Source: Caballeronia terrestris (GTDB taxonomy: Bacteria; Pseudomonadota; Gammaproteobacteria; Burkholderiales; Burkholderiaceae). Taken from it: DNA of 64,000 nucleotides. The stretch's first letter is position 1, and each line of letters opens with the position of its first letter. A program made the translations under genes and the position numbers. Positions 17,964 to 26,381 of the stretch are shown here, one piece after another. The notes beneath the pieces were generated by a model. That model was not told the origin of the DNA, searched no databases, and was given only the letters and a program-made list of their open reading frames with translations. Location of the stretch: positions 1-64,000 of the forward strand of contig NZ_FCOL02000008.1 in NCBI RefSeq assembly GCF_001544515.1. The letters are read 5' to 3'.

Positions 17964-19898
17964 TCACGAGCCCGTATAGCCCACCGGCTTCGTCGAGTTG
18001 TTCTTCGCGACGTCGGCGTTCGTCGACACCACGTACTGCGGCAGCTCCGTCAGCGTCACCGTCACGACGCCGTTGCTGTACGGCACGCTCGACGGATTGC
18101 CCATCGCGTCGATCAGTTGCACCGTGCCGCTCGTACCCGGCGCATCGACGCTCAACTGGTACGCCTTGCTGTACGTCGTGCTGAAGCCGACGCTCGCGTC
18201 CCACACCGCGTTGTTGTGCGTCCAGAGCGCGGTGACCACCTTGCCGCCGCTGCCGCGTTGCTGGAACGAGTAGGCGTAGACGCCCGTCGGCGTGTTCTTC
18301 ACGGGGCCGAGCGTCGTCGTGCCGTCGAGGATGCGCGTCATCGCGGCGACGGTCATCGCGGCCGGCTTCGGGCTGATGTTCGTCGTGCCGAACGCGGCCT
18401 GCGGGTTGTCGAGATCGAAAAACGTGCCATAGCCCGTCTCGCCCGGGAAGTCTGGCCCGAAGAACACGTAGGTCTGGTCCGCGCCTTCGCCGAGCAGGAT
18501 CAGGTGCGCGCGCGCCACGACCGCGCCATGCGCGAACAGCACGTTCGACGTCGGATAGCTCGGGTTATAGGTCGATCCGAGGTCATAGCTGATGCCGGTT
18601 TCCGTCACGAAAAGCTTCATGCCCGGCTTGTAGTCGGCGGCCATTTCCGCGCGCAGGTTGCGCATCTCGTTGATCAGCGAGTTCGCGGCATCGGCGGGAT
18701 TCGGCTCGGTGTGGCGGCGCTCCGGCGGATGCGACGGCGACGTGCCCGCGTCGTAGTAACCATGCGTCGCGATGCCGTCGATGTAGTTCGCATAGCCGAG
18801 CGGCGCGAGTCGCTTCAATCGATCGGTCGTGAGCGACGGGAACGGCTCCGCCGGGCCCATTACAACGGCGTTCGGGTCCTTCGAATGCAGGCCCTGGTAG
18901 GCGGCCTTGTAGAGCGCGACGAAGTTCGCGTCCGTATCCTTCCAGAGGATGTACGGCTCCCACGTCACCTGATAGTAGTTCGACTGCTGCGTCGAGTAGT
19001 AGCGCGCACGGATCGCCTCGGTTTCGGCGCCGACGCGGCCCAGGTAGTTCGAGAAGTAGTTCAGGTCGACGGGGACGTAGCCGTAATCCGGCGACAGTCC
19101 GTGGCCGCTCGCCCAGCCGGGGATGCCGTCGAGGCGCACGAGGCGCATCACCTTTCCCGACGTGTAGAACGGATCGAGATTGTTCGCCGATGCGTTGAAC
19201 GTGTTGCGGCCGCTCGGCTCCATCACGGACATCTGGCGGTCGTCGATCGTCGACGAGATGCCGAGTGCCGCGAGCGCCGGGCCGTTGCCGTTGAAGCCCT
19301 GCATGCCGAAGCGATGCTGTTCCTGATGCGCGTAGCTGGGCGCGGGGAGCGTGCCGGAGAGGTCCGGCAGCACGCCGAACGTCGTGAAGCCATTCGGCCG
19401 CGTGCCCGACGTCTGGATCATGCCGCCGCCCTTCGCGAGGTTCGCGGTGACGGCGAAGAAACCCGCCATCGTCGACGTGCAGGTGAGGGTGGTCGTCGTG
19501 GCCGATGCGGGCACAGCGAAGCTGCCGCTCGCGACCGTCTTGCTGACGGCCGTCGAGATCGTCCAGCGGAGCGTGTCTGCGCTGCCGGCCCGCGTCGTGA
19601 TCGCGAGCTTGAAGGTACTGCCGGACGGGTAGAGACGCGTCTTGTCGGCGCTGATGGTGTCGGCGGTGATCTTGCCGCTGCCGGACGTTGCCGCCGACGA
19701 CGACGGCGACGCACACGTAATCTTCTGCGGCGTGGCGGCGTTGGCCGTCGCCTTCAGATTGGCGGCATCGCCGGATGCGTTTTGCGTGTTGGCCGTCGAG
19801 GCGAGGTCGGAACTGTCGGAGCCGCCGCAGGCCGTGAGCGCGCTGGCGATGGCGATGGCGAGCGCGATCGAACAAAGGAATAGGGGATGCTTGTTCAT
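17964..19898 (-). CDS. Secreted lipoprotein with glycoside hydrolase (clan GH-A-like) domain
   Basis: A 644-residue exported lipoprotein: a hydrophobic signal followed by the lipobox LTAC, with C24 the predicted lipidated residue. A Ser/Thr/Ala-rich linker and an Ig-like segment (about 80-155) follow, then a TIM-barrel-like domain from about 190. E314 in YQVTWEPYILWK fits the acid/base residue after a beta-strand-4 motif. E433 in KLFVTETGISYD fits the nucleophile of retaining clan GH-A enzymes such as GH39/GH5. A beta-sandwich-like C-terminus ends the protein. It probably trims a polysaccharide at the outer membrane; the substrate is unknown. The start at 19898 is at the signal peptide. No polysaccharide biosynthesis genes are adjacent. 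A terminator follows. Confidence 0.72.
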   Translation of the reverse strand: MNKHPLFLCSIALAIAIASALTACGGSDSSDLASTANTQNASGDAANLKATANAATPQKITCASPSSSAATSGSGKITADTISADKTRLYPSGSTFKLAITTRAGSADTLRWTISTAVSKTVASGSFAVPASATTTTLTCTSTMAGFFAVTANLAKGGGMIQTSGTRPNGFTTFGVLPDLSGTLPAPSYAHQEQHRFGMQGFNGNGPALAALGISSTIDDRQMSVMEPSGRNTFNASANNLDPFYTSGKVMRLVRLDGIPGWASGHGLSPDYGYVPVDLNYFSNYLGRVGAETEAIRARYYSTQQSNYYQVTWEPYILWKDTDANFVALYKAAYQGLHSKDPNAVVMGPAEPFPSLTTDRLKRLAPLGYANYIDGIATHGYYDAGTSPSHPPERRHTEPNPADAANSLINEMRNLRAEMAADYKPGMKLFVTETGISYDLGSTYNPSYPTSNVLFAHGAVVARAHLILLGEGADQTYVFFGPDFPGETGYGTFFDLDNPQAAFGTTNISPKPAAMTVAAMTRILDGTTTLGPVKNTPTGVYAYSFQQRGSGGKVVTALWTHNNAVWDASVGFSTTYSKAYQLSVDAPGTSGTVQLIDAMGNPSSVPYSNGVVTVTLTELPQYVVSTNADVAKNNSTKPVGYTGS

Positions 19899-20161
19899 CG
19901 GATATCGGTTTCGTACGGACTGGCGCCCGGTGACGCTCGTGAGACGCGCGTCGAATTTCACAGCAGGCGGAGACCCGGTTCGGAGGGACAGGTCGTCAGC
20001 CGGCGGCATGGACCGTTCGCAGCGGCGATCAGGCTTGGGAGACAAGCCAGGAAACCGGTAAGGGCAAACGATTGCGGTGCCGCCCGGTTGGACGGCTCGT
20101 GATAGAACTTACTTGTTTCGGCCTCGATACTCGGGTGGACGAGCAATTTCGACCGTTTTTG

Positions 20162-20173
20162 TCTGTACAGACG
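20162..20173. promoter_or_regulatory. Perfect palindrome GTCTGTACAGAC, candidate operator
   Basis: A 12-bp perfect dyad in the AT-rich part of the divergent region. It is of a size and symmetry usual for a dimeric repressor or activator site. The cognate protein is unknown. Confidence 0.4.
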
Positions 20174-20233
20174 ATTCTATTCCGGTAAAAAATAACGGAA
20201 AAGCGTTGTGGTCGAATGGTACTAAGGAAGCCG

Positions 20234-20269
20234 GTAACAGTACGTTAAAGGCCGTAACAGACAGTAACA
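20234..20269. repeat. Four hexamers (GTAACA type) at 10-bp spacing
   Basis: GTAACA occurs at 20234, 20254 and 20264, with a degenerate GTTAAA at 20244, giving four units in exact 10-bp register on one face of the helix. OmpR/PhoB-type regulators bind direct repeats of this spacing. Assignment to any regulator is inference. Confidence 0.45.
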
Positions 20270-20378
20270 ACAATCGGAAGAATTATTCGTCTTAAGAAAA
20301 CGTAGAGCGCCGGCATGATTGCTTGACGACCATCGCCGCGCTACCTTGAGGCTCGTTCATAAATTTTTTGGAGGCGCC

Positions 20379-20732
20379 GTGAGTTATCTGCTTTTGATCG
20401 TGGAACCACGCGAGCAACGTGGTCTTCGTAGCGAGGAAGAAGGGCGGCGCGTGTACGCGGAAATGCTCGAATTCGCGGGGGAATTGCAAGCGCGCGGCGT
20501 GCTGCAGGCGTGCGAATCACTGGCATCGGACAAGGAGGGCGTGCGCGTGCAGAAGCGCGGCGGCGAGCCCCGCCTCACCGACGGACCGTTCACCGAAGCG
20601 AAGGAGATGATCGGCGGATTCTTCCTGCTGAGTGTGGAGACGCGGGGGGAAGCGGTTGCCATCGCCGAAGAATGTCCGGCGGCGCAATGGTGCACCGTTG
20701 AAGTGCGCAAGGTCGGGCCTTGCTTTACGTGA
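20379..20732 (+). CDS. YCII (DGPF) family protein
   Basis: A 117-residue YCII-related protein with the name-giving DGPF in LTDGPFTEAKEMIGGFF. DGPF proteins accompany ECF sigma factors of the ECF42 group, and one lies two genes downstream. YCII folds are small ferredoxin-like dimers; the reaction, if any, is unknown. GTG 20379 is chosen because GGAGGC precedes it by 7 bases and the first residues (SYLLLIVEP) match the family start. The next gene begins 78 bp later. Confidence 0.9.
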   Translation: MSYLLLIVEPREQRGLRSEEEGRRVYAEMLEFAGELQARGVLQACESLASDKEGVRVQKRGGEPRLTDGPFTEAKEMIGGFFLLSVETRGEAVAIAEECPAAQWCTVEVRKVGPCFT

Positions 20733-20752
20733 GCGGATTTTTGTCCGTTTCA

Positions 20753-20779
20753 TGTCGATTCAGTAAAGGGCCGATCGTC
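20753..20779 (+). promoter_or_regulatory. Candidate ECF-sigma promoter before the VOC-sigma gene pair
   Basis: TGTCGA (20753-20758), 17 bases, then CGTC (20776-20779): an ECF-type -35/-10 pair about 30 bases ahead of the VOC start codon. The CGTC -10 is common to many ECF promoters and TGTCGA resembles what I recall for ECF42. It would give the sigma factor autoregulation. Confidence 0.4.
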
Positions 20780-20810
20780 GTTCAAATAACACCCACCCGA
20801 GACCTGAAAC

Positions 20811-21209
20811 ATGCATAAGCAAATCTTCGTGAACCTGCCGGTCAGCGATCTCAAGCGGTCGATGACGTTCTTCAAGGCGCTCGGCCTCTCGTTCAATCCG
20901 GCGTTCACCAACGATCAGGCGGCGTGCCTCGTCATCGGCGAGAACATTTACGCGATGCTGCTCGTCGAGGACTTTTTCAGGACTTTCACGTCGAAAGAAA
21001 TCGTCGATGCGAAACGCAGTATCGAAGTACTCGTGTGCCTGTCGTGCGAGAGCCGCGCTGAAGTCGACGATCTCGTCGCGAAGGCGATCGCGGCGGGCGG
21101 CATTGCGCCGCGCGAGCCGCAGGATCACGGCTTCATGTACGCCCATGCCTTCGAGGACATCGACGGCCATGTCTGGGAACTCGTGCACATGGCCCCGGAA
21201 GCGGCGTGA
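20811..21209 (+). CDS. VOC family protein (glyoxalase/bleomycin-resistance fold)
   Basis: A 132-residue vicinal-oxygen-chelate protein with one pair of beta-alpha-beta-beta-beta modules: IFVNLPVSDLKRSMTFFKAL at the front and HAFEDIDGHVWELVHM at the back, where the last Glu and preceding His are typical metal-site positions. The family covers lyases, dioxygenases and binding proteins, so the activity is open. It is coupled to the sigma factor gene by a 4-base overlap (GTGA) and belongs to the YCII-VOC-sigma operon. Confidence 0.92.
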   Translation: MHKQIFVNLPVSDLKRSMTFFKALGLSFNPAFTNDQAACLVIGENIYAMLLVEDFFRTFTSKEIVDAKRSIEVLVCLSCESRAEVDDLVAKAIAAGGIAPREPQDHGFMYAHAFEDIDGHVWELVHMAPEAA

Positions 21210-22489
21210 GCGGCGACGCAGCAAAACAGGCGACGCACCGCGCGATCGAAGCGGTATGGCGCATCGAGTCGGCAAAGGTGATTGCGGGCGTCGCGCGGAT
21301 CGTGCGCGACGTCGCGCTCGCCGAGGAGTTCGCGCAGGACGCGCTCGTCGCGGCACTCGAGCGCTGGAGCGAGACGGGTGTGCCCGACAACCCGGGAGCG
21401 TGGCTCATGACGACAGCGAAGAACCGCGCGTTCGACCGCCTGCGACAGGAGGCGCTCCACGCCCGCAAGCACGAGGAACTCGGGCGCGAACTCGACGCGC
21501 TGGAGAAGCACGTCGTGCCTGATTTCGTCGATTCGCTGGATGCCGCGCGCGAGGACGACATCGGCGACGATTTGCTGCGGCTCGTGTTCACGGCGTGCCA
21601 TCCAGTGCTGTCGATCGATGCGCGCGTCGCGCTGACGCTACGGCTGATCGGCGGCCTCACCACCGATGAAATTGCGCGTGCGTTTCTGGTGCCGGAGCCG
21701 ACGATCGCGCAGCGCATCGTGCGGGCGAAGCGCACGCTGTCGGCGGCGCGCGTGCCGTTCGAGGTGCCGAAGGCCGATGCGCGCGCAGCGCGGCTGTCGT
21801 CGGTGCTCGAAGTGATCTACCTGATTTTCAACGAAGGCTATTCGGCCACCGCCGGCGACGATCTGCTGCGTCCGGCGTTGTGCGAGGACGCGTTGCGGCT
21901 CGGGCGGATTCTCGCCGAGCTCGCGCCCGAAGAAAGCGAAGTGCACGGGCTCGTCGCGCTGATGGAGATTCAGGCGTCGCGGATGCGGGCACGCGTCGAC
22001 GGGCAAGGGCGGCCGATCCTGCTGCCCGATCAGGATCGTAGTCGCTGGGATCCGCTGCTGATCCGGCGCGGGCTGGCAGCGCTGCGGCGTTCGGAAGCGC
22101 TGGGTGGCGCGCGCGGCGCGTACGCGTTGCAGGGGGCGCTTGCCGCGTGTCATGCGCGCGCGCCGAGCGCCGACGTAACCGACTGGCCGATGATCGTCGC
22201 GCTCTATGACGCGTTGGCGCAGGTGGCGCCGTCGCCGGTCGTCGAGCTGACTCGGGCGGTCGCGGTCGGGATGGCGTTCGGGCCGCAGGCGGCGCTCGAT
22301 ATCGTCGACGCGCTCGGGGCCGAGGCGAAGCTCACGAGTTATCACTGGCTGCCGAGCGTGCGCGCGGATCTACTCGCGAAGCTCGGACGGCGTGAGGAAG
22401 CGCGCGAGGAGTTCGAGCGCGCAGCGGGGATGACGCGAAATTCCAAGGAGCGGGATTTCTTGCTTGCGCGTGCGCGGGACATGGGATGA
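21206..22489 (+). CDS. ECF sigma factor with large C-terminal domain (ECF42/SigJ-like)
   Basis: A 427-residue sigma-70-family protein. The region 2 core is near VARIVRDVALAEEFAQDALV to NPGAWLMTTAKNRAFDRLR. Region 4 is near LTLRLIGGLTTDEIARAFLV with VPEPTIAQRIVRAK. An extra C-terminal half of about 230 residues (VIYLIFNEGYSATAGDDLLR onward, DUF6596/TPR-like) is characteristic of ECF42-type factors, which lack a membrane anti-sigma and are paired with DGPF proteins. The GTG start overlaps the VOC stop. No anti-sigma gene is adjacent, so control is probably through the C-terminal domain. The inducing signal is unknown. Confidence 0.93.
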   Translation: MSGDAAKQATHRAIEAVWRIESAKVIAGVARIVRDVALAEEFAQDALVAALERWSETGVPDNPGAWLMTTAKNRAFDRLRQEALHARKHEELGRELDALEKHVVPDFVDSLDAAREDDIGDDLLRLVFTACHPVLSIDARVALTLRLIGGLTTDEIARAFLVPEPTIAQRIVRAKRTLSAARVPFEVPKADARAARLSSVLEVIYLIFNEGYSATAGDDLLRPALCEDALRLGRILAELAPEESEVHGLVALMEIQASRMRARVDGQGRPILLPDQDRSRWDPLLIRRGLAALRRSEALGGARGAYALQGALAACHARAPSADVTDWPMIVALYDALAQVAPSPVVELTRAVAVGMAFGPQAALDIVDALGAEAKLTSYHWLPSVRADLLAKLGRREEAREEFERAAGMTRNSKERDFLLARARDMG

Positions 22490-22711
22490 CACGGTCGTTC
22501 GGGTTGATGCCTTTGGTAGCTACTCAACTTTGATAATTTAACATAAGATAAATTATCGACTTTCAAATTATTCAGCAGTTAACTAGAAAATATCTCTCTC
22601 AGGCCGTCTTCGCGACATCCGGATTCGGAGCTGCAAATGGCGACGGACTTGATCGCCACACCAGCAGTGATCCATGCCGCCGCGCGACCACGCGACCATT
22701 CGCCGAACCCA

Positions 22712-23098
22712 TCAAATAATCATCGCCCCGCGATCGCTCAGCAACCGCCGCAAGATCCCGCGATGACAACGGCGCTCATCCTCGCAATAGCAGCCGACCG
22801 AAAAGTTCGACGTCGCCGAGAGCGCGGCTAGCAAATCCAGCACCTTGCTCGCATCGCCCGCGTTCATCTCCGCGCGGTATTTACGCTCGAACGCGGACCA
22901 TTCGGCATCGTCGGCGGCGTTGCGTCCCTGCGGCATCAACTCGGCGCTCGGCGCCAGAATCGGCAGCCATACGTCGTAGTAATTGCGCGTGCCGAATTCG
23001 GCCTTCGGCACGCCGCGCGGCGGCCGGCGCACGGTGCCGATGCGCAGTCCTTCGTCGGCTGCGCGCTCCGTTCCAAGCTGGACGATGCGAATGCTCAT
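22712..23098 (-). CDS. DUF488 family protein
   Basis: A 128-residue DUF488 protein. FGTRNYYDVWLPILAPS and the Cys/His cluster GCYCEDERRCHRGIL near the C-terminus identify the family. The cluster suggests metal or nucleic-acid contact, but no function is established. ATG 23098 is used because the family N-terminus (MSIRIVQLG) starts there. The roughly 220 bp between its stop and the sigma gene are partly AT-rich and empty. Confidence 0.88.
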   Translation of the reverse strand: MSIRIVQLGTERAADEGLRIGTVRRPPRGVPKAEFGTRNYYDVWLPILAPSAELMPQGRNAADDAEWSAFERKYRAEMNAGDASKVLDLLAALSATSNFSVGCYCEDERRCHRGILRRLLSDRGAMII

Positions 23099-23156
23099 GC
23101 GTCGTGGTCCCCGCCACACCCTCGGAACAGCGCTTCGAGCACAGAACAGAGGTCGA

Positions 23157-23492
23157 TTACTCCGAGCCGCCGCGGGCACCCCCGTGCGCAAAATCGATCC
23201 CCGCGCGACGCGCCCCACGCGCCTGCGCGCGGGAAACGATCGCATCGACCGTATGGCGCGCAGCCGCCTGACGATTTTTCTTCGCGACACGTCCGAGCCG
23301 TCGCGCGCTATCGGGATGAAACGCCCAGTAAAGCGCGGCAAACCACCCGACGACCGTCCACCCGAACAGCAGATTAAACAGCGCCAGCAGCAACACCGAC
23401 CGGCGTTTCGTGCGATCGGCGAGGATCGCGGGCAACAGGTAAATCGCGATCGCCGCGACGGCTATCAGCACTTCCAGCAAAACTTTCAGCAT
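23157..23492 (-). CDS. Superinfection immunity family membrane protein
   Basis: A 111-residue protein with two membrane segments (residues about 6-24 and 33-58). LLPAILADRTKRRSVLLLALFNLLFGW resembles the superinfection-immunity/Imm family named after phage T4 Imm, which blocks DNA entry of related phages. Chromosomal members are common and usually of unknown role. The C-terminal 50 residues are basic and low in complexity. Phage genes are absent here, so an immunity role is unproven. Confidence 0.7.
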   Translation of the reverse strand: MLKVLLEVLIAVAAIAIYLLPAILADRTKRRSVLLLALFNLLFGWTVVGWFAALYWAFHPDSARRLGRVAKKNRQAAARHTVDAIVSRAQARGARRAGIDFAHGGARGGSE

Positions 23493-23600
23493 GTTCGCTC
23501 CCGGCGCCGTACAAGCGGCGCGTCATAGGGAAAATCCTAGGCACGGCAGGCTCGTCGATCAATGTCGTTTGCAACAAAAGATTATTTGCGCGAGCGGGGC

Positions 23601-24560
23601 TCATCCCCCAGCTCGCTCCTCCCCGCTCGACTCCCGCCCGCCCGACGCGCGCCAACGCGCCGGCGTCACGCCCGTCTGCCGCTTGAAAACCCGCTGAAAC
23701 GCCGCGTCCGACTGATACCCCACCGATTCGCCGATTTCCGCCACCGGCGCGCTCGTCTCCACGAGCGCGCGTCCCGCCATCGTCATGCGGACTTCGGTCA
23801 GCACGTCGGTGGCCGAGCGACCGATCGCGTCCTGGAATTGCCGCACGAAGGTCGCCCTCGACATGTTGCAGAGCGCGGCAAACTGATCGAGCGTCCACGG
23901 CTCGCCGGGCCGCTCGAACATCGCCGAGAGCGCCGCCTGCAGACGGGGCCGCGCGGCGAGCGCGAGCAATCCGTGCGGCGGCTGCGATCCCTCGCTCGCG
24001 AAGCGCAGCGTCAGCGCAAACAGCGCCGCCGACAGATGGCCGACCAGCGATTCGCTGCCCGGCCCTTCGTCGGTGGCTTCTTCGCGCATCAGGCCGATCA
24101 GCCGGGCGAGCCGCGAGCCGCTCGCGGGCTCCGACGAATCCGCCGCCGCGCTCCTCACGACGAGCCGCCCTGGCAAGTGGTCGCGCAGCAATCGGTCCGG
24201 CATGGCGCCGAGGAGAAACCGGCCGCAAAGGAGATCAGCAGCGTCGCCCGAGGCGCCGTTGCCCGCGATCTCGAACGCGGGGCCGGGGCGCTTGACGACC
24301 GGAACTGGCGGCTTGCCGCTGCCATCGTGCAGACGATGGGCGCCGCCGCCCGGAAACATCACGATATCGCCGGCGATCAGCGGTTGCGGCGCGCCGTCGG
24401 CGTCTTCGAGCACCGCCTCGCCCGACAGGAGGATGTGATAGTGAATCTCGCGCACGCCCGCGACGCCGTGCGCGATCTCCCACGGCGCGCCGAAGCGACA
24501 GCGCACGTCGAGTCGTCCGCTGACGGTCATCAGCGACAGAAGCCTGCTCAAAAGGTCCAT
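23601..24560 (-). CDS. AraC family regulator with cupin N-terminal domain
   Basis: A 319-residue regulator: an N-terminal cupin domain (about residues 10-190; IHYHILLSGEAVLE, GDIVMFPGGGAHRL) and two C-terminal helix-turn-helix motifs (LDQFAALCNMSRATFVRQF, then VAEIGESVGYQSDAAFQRVF). It belongs to the AraC_binding/cupin_6 subgroup that often controls oxidoreductase or efflux genes. The target is not obvious; the divergent neighbour 24690 encodes a small secreted protein. Start 24560 is at the family N-terminus (DLLSRLLSLM). Confidence 0.93.
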   Translation of the reverse strand: MDLLSRLLSLMTVSGRLDVRCRFGAPWEIAHGVAGVREIHYHILLSGEAVLEDADGAPQPLIAGDIVMFPGGGAHRLHDGSGKPPVPVVKRPGPAFEIAGNGASGDAADLLCGRFLLGAMPDRLLRDHLPGRLVVRSAAADSSEPASGSRLARLIGLMREEATDEGPGSESLVGHLSAALFALTLRFASEGSQPPHGLLALAARPRLQAALSAMFERPGEPWTLDQFAALCNMSRATFVRQFQDAIGRSATDVLTEVRMTMAGRALVETSAPVAEIGESVGYQSDAAFQRVFKRQTGVTPARWRASGGRESSGEERAGG

Positions 24561-24689
24561 TTGAATCGCGCGGTTAGGGGACGGAACATACGCTAGCAAA
24601 CCTCGCCGGGAATGTCAGTCGCCGTCGATGTGCGGCGCGGCACGACTGATGCTGGAGCAAGCTTACGAACCCACAACATGGAGACAGTC

Positions 24690-24929
24690 ATGAAACATAT
24701 CCCGATCCTGCTCGGCGCCCTCGTCCTCGCCGCGAGCACCAGCGCGTTCGCCCAGAACGACGCGAAAACCCCGCCGTCGCCGCAGCCGGGCGCCCAAGCG
24801 GGCAAAGCCGATGCAGGCGCAAACAGCGCGGGCGGCGGCACGCTGATGCAGCAGCGCGAAAAAGGCATGTCGCCGGAAGGGGCGTCGGATGCGGCGGCCG
24901 GGAAAGCGACCGGCAAGATGAAGCAGTAA
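24690..24929 (+). CDS. Small secreted protein, unknown
   Basis: A 79-residue protein with a clear signal peptide (HIPILLGALVLAASTSAFA). The mature part is Ala/Gly/Lys-rich and low in complexity, ending TGKMKQ. GGAG lies 6 bases before ATG 24690; an ATG four codons earlier is possible. It is divergent from the AraC gene and converges on the alpha/beta hydrolase gene. I recognise no family. Confidence 0.65.
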   Translation: MKHIPILLGALVLAASTSAFAQNDAKTPPSPQPGAQAGKADAGANSAGGGTLMQQREKGMSPEGASDAAAGKATGKMKQ

Positions 24930-24939
24930 GCGGAGCGGC

Positions 24940-25911
24940 TCACGGCCCGATGAACGCGTCGATCATCCGGCCGAGCTGGCGCGGATACTGGAACATCAGC
25001 GCATGCCCGGCGTCATCGACGATGCGCAGCCTCGAACCCGCGATCAGCCTGTTCAGCGCGACTGCGTTGGCGTCGGCGAGGACTTCGTCGTCGGCGCCCG
25101 CGACGATCAGCGTCGGCAGCCGCACGCGCCTGAGCGCCGTAACGGTTTCGTCGTCAGCAAACCAGCGCTCCATCGCGCGATGCTGCTGCGCGGTGACTTC
25201 GTCGGGGACTCGTGTCTCCTCGTAGCCGGACGGCGCGAACATGTCGGCGACGAAGCAGCGCACCGCGTCGCTCGTCGCGTTCGACGGGAACAGCACGCCC
25301 ATGACGTTCGCAAAGGCGTCCGGTCCGCCGCCGCCCGACAGCACCTTGTCGGTTTCGGCCGCGAGCGGCACCGCCAGCGCGCCAGGCGGCGCGGTCGAAA
25401 GCAGCACGAGGCGGTCGAAACGGCGACCGGGCATCGTAACGAGCTGCTGCGCGATCATCCCGCCCATCGACCAGCCGACGATCGTCACGCGCCGAAGATC
25501 GAGCGCTGCGATGAGATCGGCGGCATCGTCGGCCATGTCCGGGATGCCGTAATTGACGCCGTAGCGCCCCGCAACGCCCGCCGAGCGCCCCACACCGCGA
25601 TTGTCAAAAACGATCACTTCGTGATGTCGTGCGAGTTCGCCGAGAAAGTACGCGTTCCACTCGGCGATGCTCGCGCGGTAGCCCGTGATCAGCACGACCG
25701 GCGTGCCGCGCCCGAAGCGGTAGTAGGCGATCGGCCCGTTTCTCCCTTCGACGACGTTTTCCTTGAGTGCCGCCGCATTGCGGTCGGGCCGCGCCGATTG
25801 CATCCCGCAGACCTTGCTCTGCCCGAGCGAAACCTGCTCGGCATTGGCGGCGAGCGCTCCGCACGAGAGCACGATCGACGCGCACATGCAGAAGAGCACC
25901 GACGTTTTCAT
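24940..25911 (-). CDS. Alpha/beta hydrolase, probably periplasmic
   Basis: This 323-residue alpha/beta hydrolase-fold enzyme has a signal peptide (VLFCMCASIVLSCGALAANA). The nucleophile is S148 in VGWSMGGM, the acid is in IVAGADDEVL and the histidine in DDAGHALMF. VFDNRGVGRS marks the strand before the oxyanion loop. It is likely an esterase or lipase-like enzyme; the substrate is unknown. The start 25911 is chosen at the signal peptide. Confidence 0.88.
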   Translation of the reverse strand: MKTSVLFCMCASIVLSCGALAANAEQVSLGQSKVCGMQSARPDRNAAALKENVVEGRNGPIAYYRFGRGTPVVLITGYRASIAEWNAYFLGELARHHEVIVFDNRGVGRSAGVAGRYGVNYGIPDMADDAADLIAALDLRRVTIVGWSMGGMIAQQLVTMPGRRFDRLVLLSTAPPGALAVPLAAETDKVLSGGGGPDAFANVMGVLFPSNATSDAVRCFVADMFAPSGYEETRVPDEVTAQQHRAMERWFADDETVTALRRVRLPTLIVAGADDEVLADANAVALNRLIAGSRLRIVDDAGHALMFQYPRQLGRMIDAFIGP

Positions 25912-26007
25912 CGCAGACTCCGGGTGATTGTTCTTCAGGACTTCGCGGGCCGCCGCTCGAGAAAGCATCTCATAATAAGCAGTGACCCACATCCAAGGAA
26001 CCCGACG

Positions 26008-26331
26008 ATGAAACCGACCGCCCTCCTGATCGCCGCCGTCGCCGTTCTCCTGTGCGCGTGCACGCAGACCGGGCCGGTCGAGTTGTCGCTGGGCGGCGGC
26101 GCGCCACCATCGGGTCTCGCCAGCGACAACGCCGATTTCACCGGCATGGACCGCACGATGGACGGCTGCAAGCAAGCCGCGAAGAGCGCCGGCGCGGGGC
26201 GCTGCACGCAGGTCCGCGCTTACGAGGCGTGCATGAAGACGAAGGGTTACATCACGGTGCTCGGTCCGGAGAATCCGCCCGGCTGCGGCCAGCCCGCGTG
26301 GGAGGAAGACGTGCGCAAGTGGCTGCAATGA
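26008..26331 (+). CDS. Small lipoprotein with four conserved-looking cysteines
   Basis: A 107-residue predicted lipoprotein: hydrophobic leader then LLCAC, with C18 the likely lipid site. The mature part has C54, C66, C75 and C93, spaced as for two disulfides, and DGCKQAAKSAG / YEACMKTKGY segments seen in small Burkholderia envelope proteins. Function unknown. AAGGAA precedes the ATG. Its stop overlaps an upstream in-frame ATG of the next small gene. Confidence 0.75.
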   Translation: MKPTALLIAAVAVLLCACTQTGPVELSLGGGAPPSGLASDNADFTGMDRTMDGCKQAAKSAGAGRCTQVRAYEACMKTKGYITVLGPENPPGCGQPAWEEDVRKWLQ

Positions 26332-26381
26332 GCACGGCCCGGTCGACTAAAGTCTGCCCGCACCCTGCCGATAATCCTGAC

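Larger units (their letters stand above)
19899..20378. other. Divergent control region (480 bp), AT-rich centre
   Basis: This lies between the glycosidase-like lipoprotein gene (minus) and the YCII gene (plus). Bases about 20140-20300 are notably AT-rich for this genome. It contains a 12-bp palindrome and an array of 10-bp-spaced hexamers, listed separately. No gene is seen. Confidence 0.6.

Noticed and set aside
17919..19883. A 654-codon plus-strand open frame opposite the glycosidase-like gene
   Set aside because: Compositional artefact; the minus-strand protein has a signal peptide, lipobox and catalytic motifs.
23157..23492. Prophage remnant signalled by the superinfection-immunity-like gene
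   Set aside because: No integrase, structural or lysis genes lie around it and the family is widespread as an ordinary chromosomal gene.
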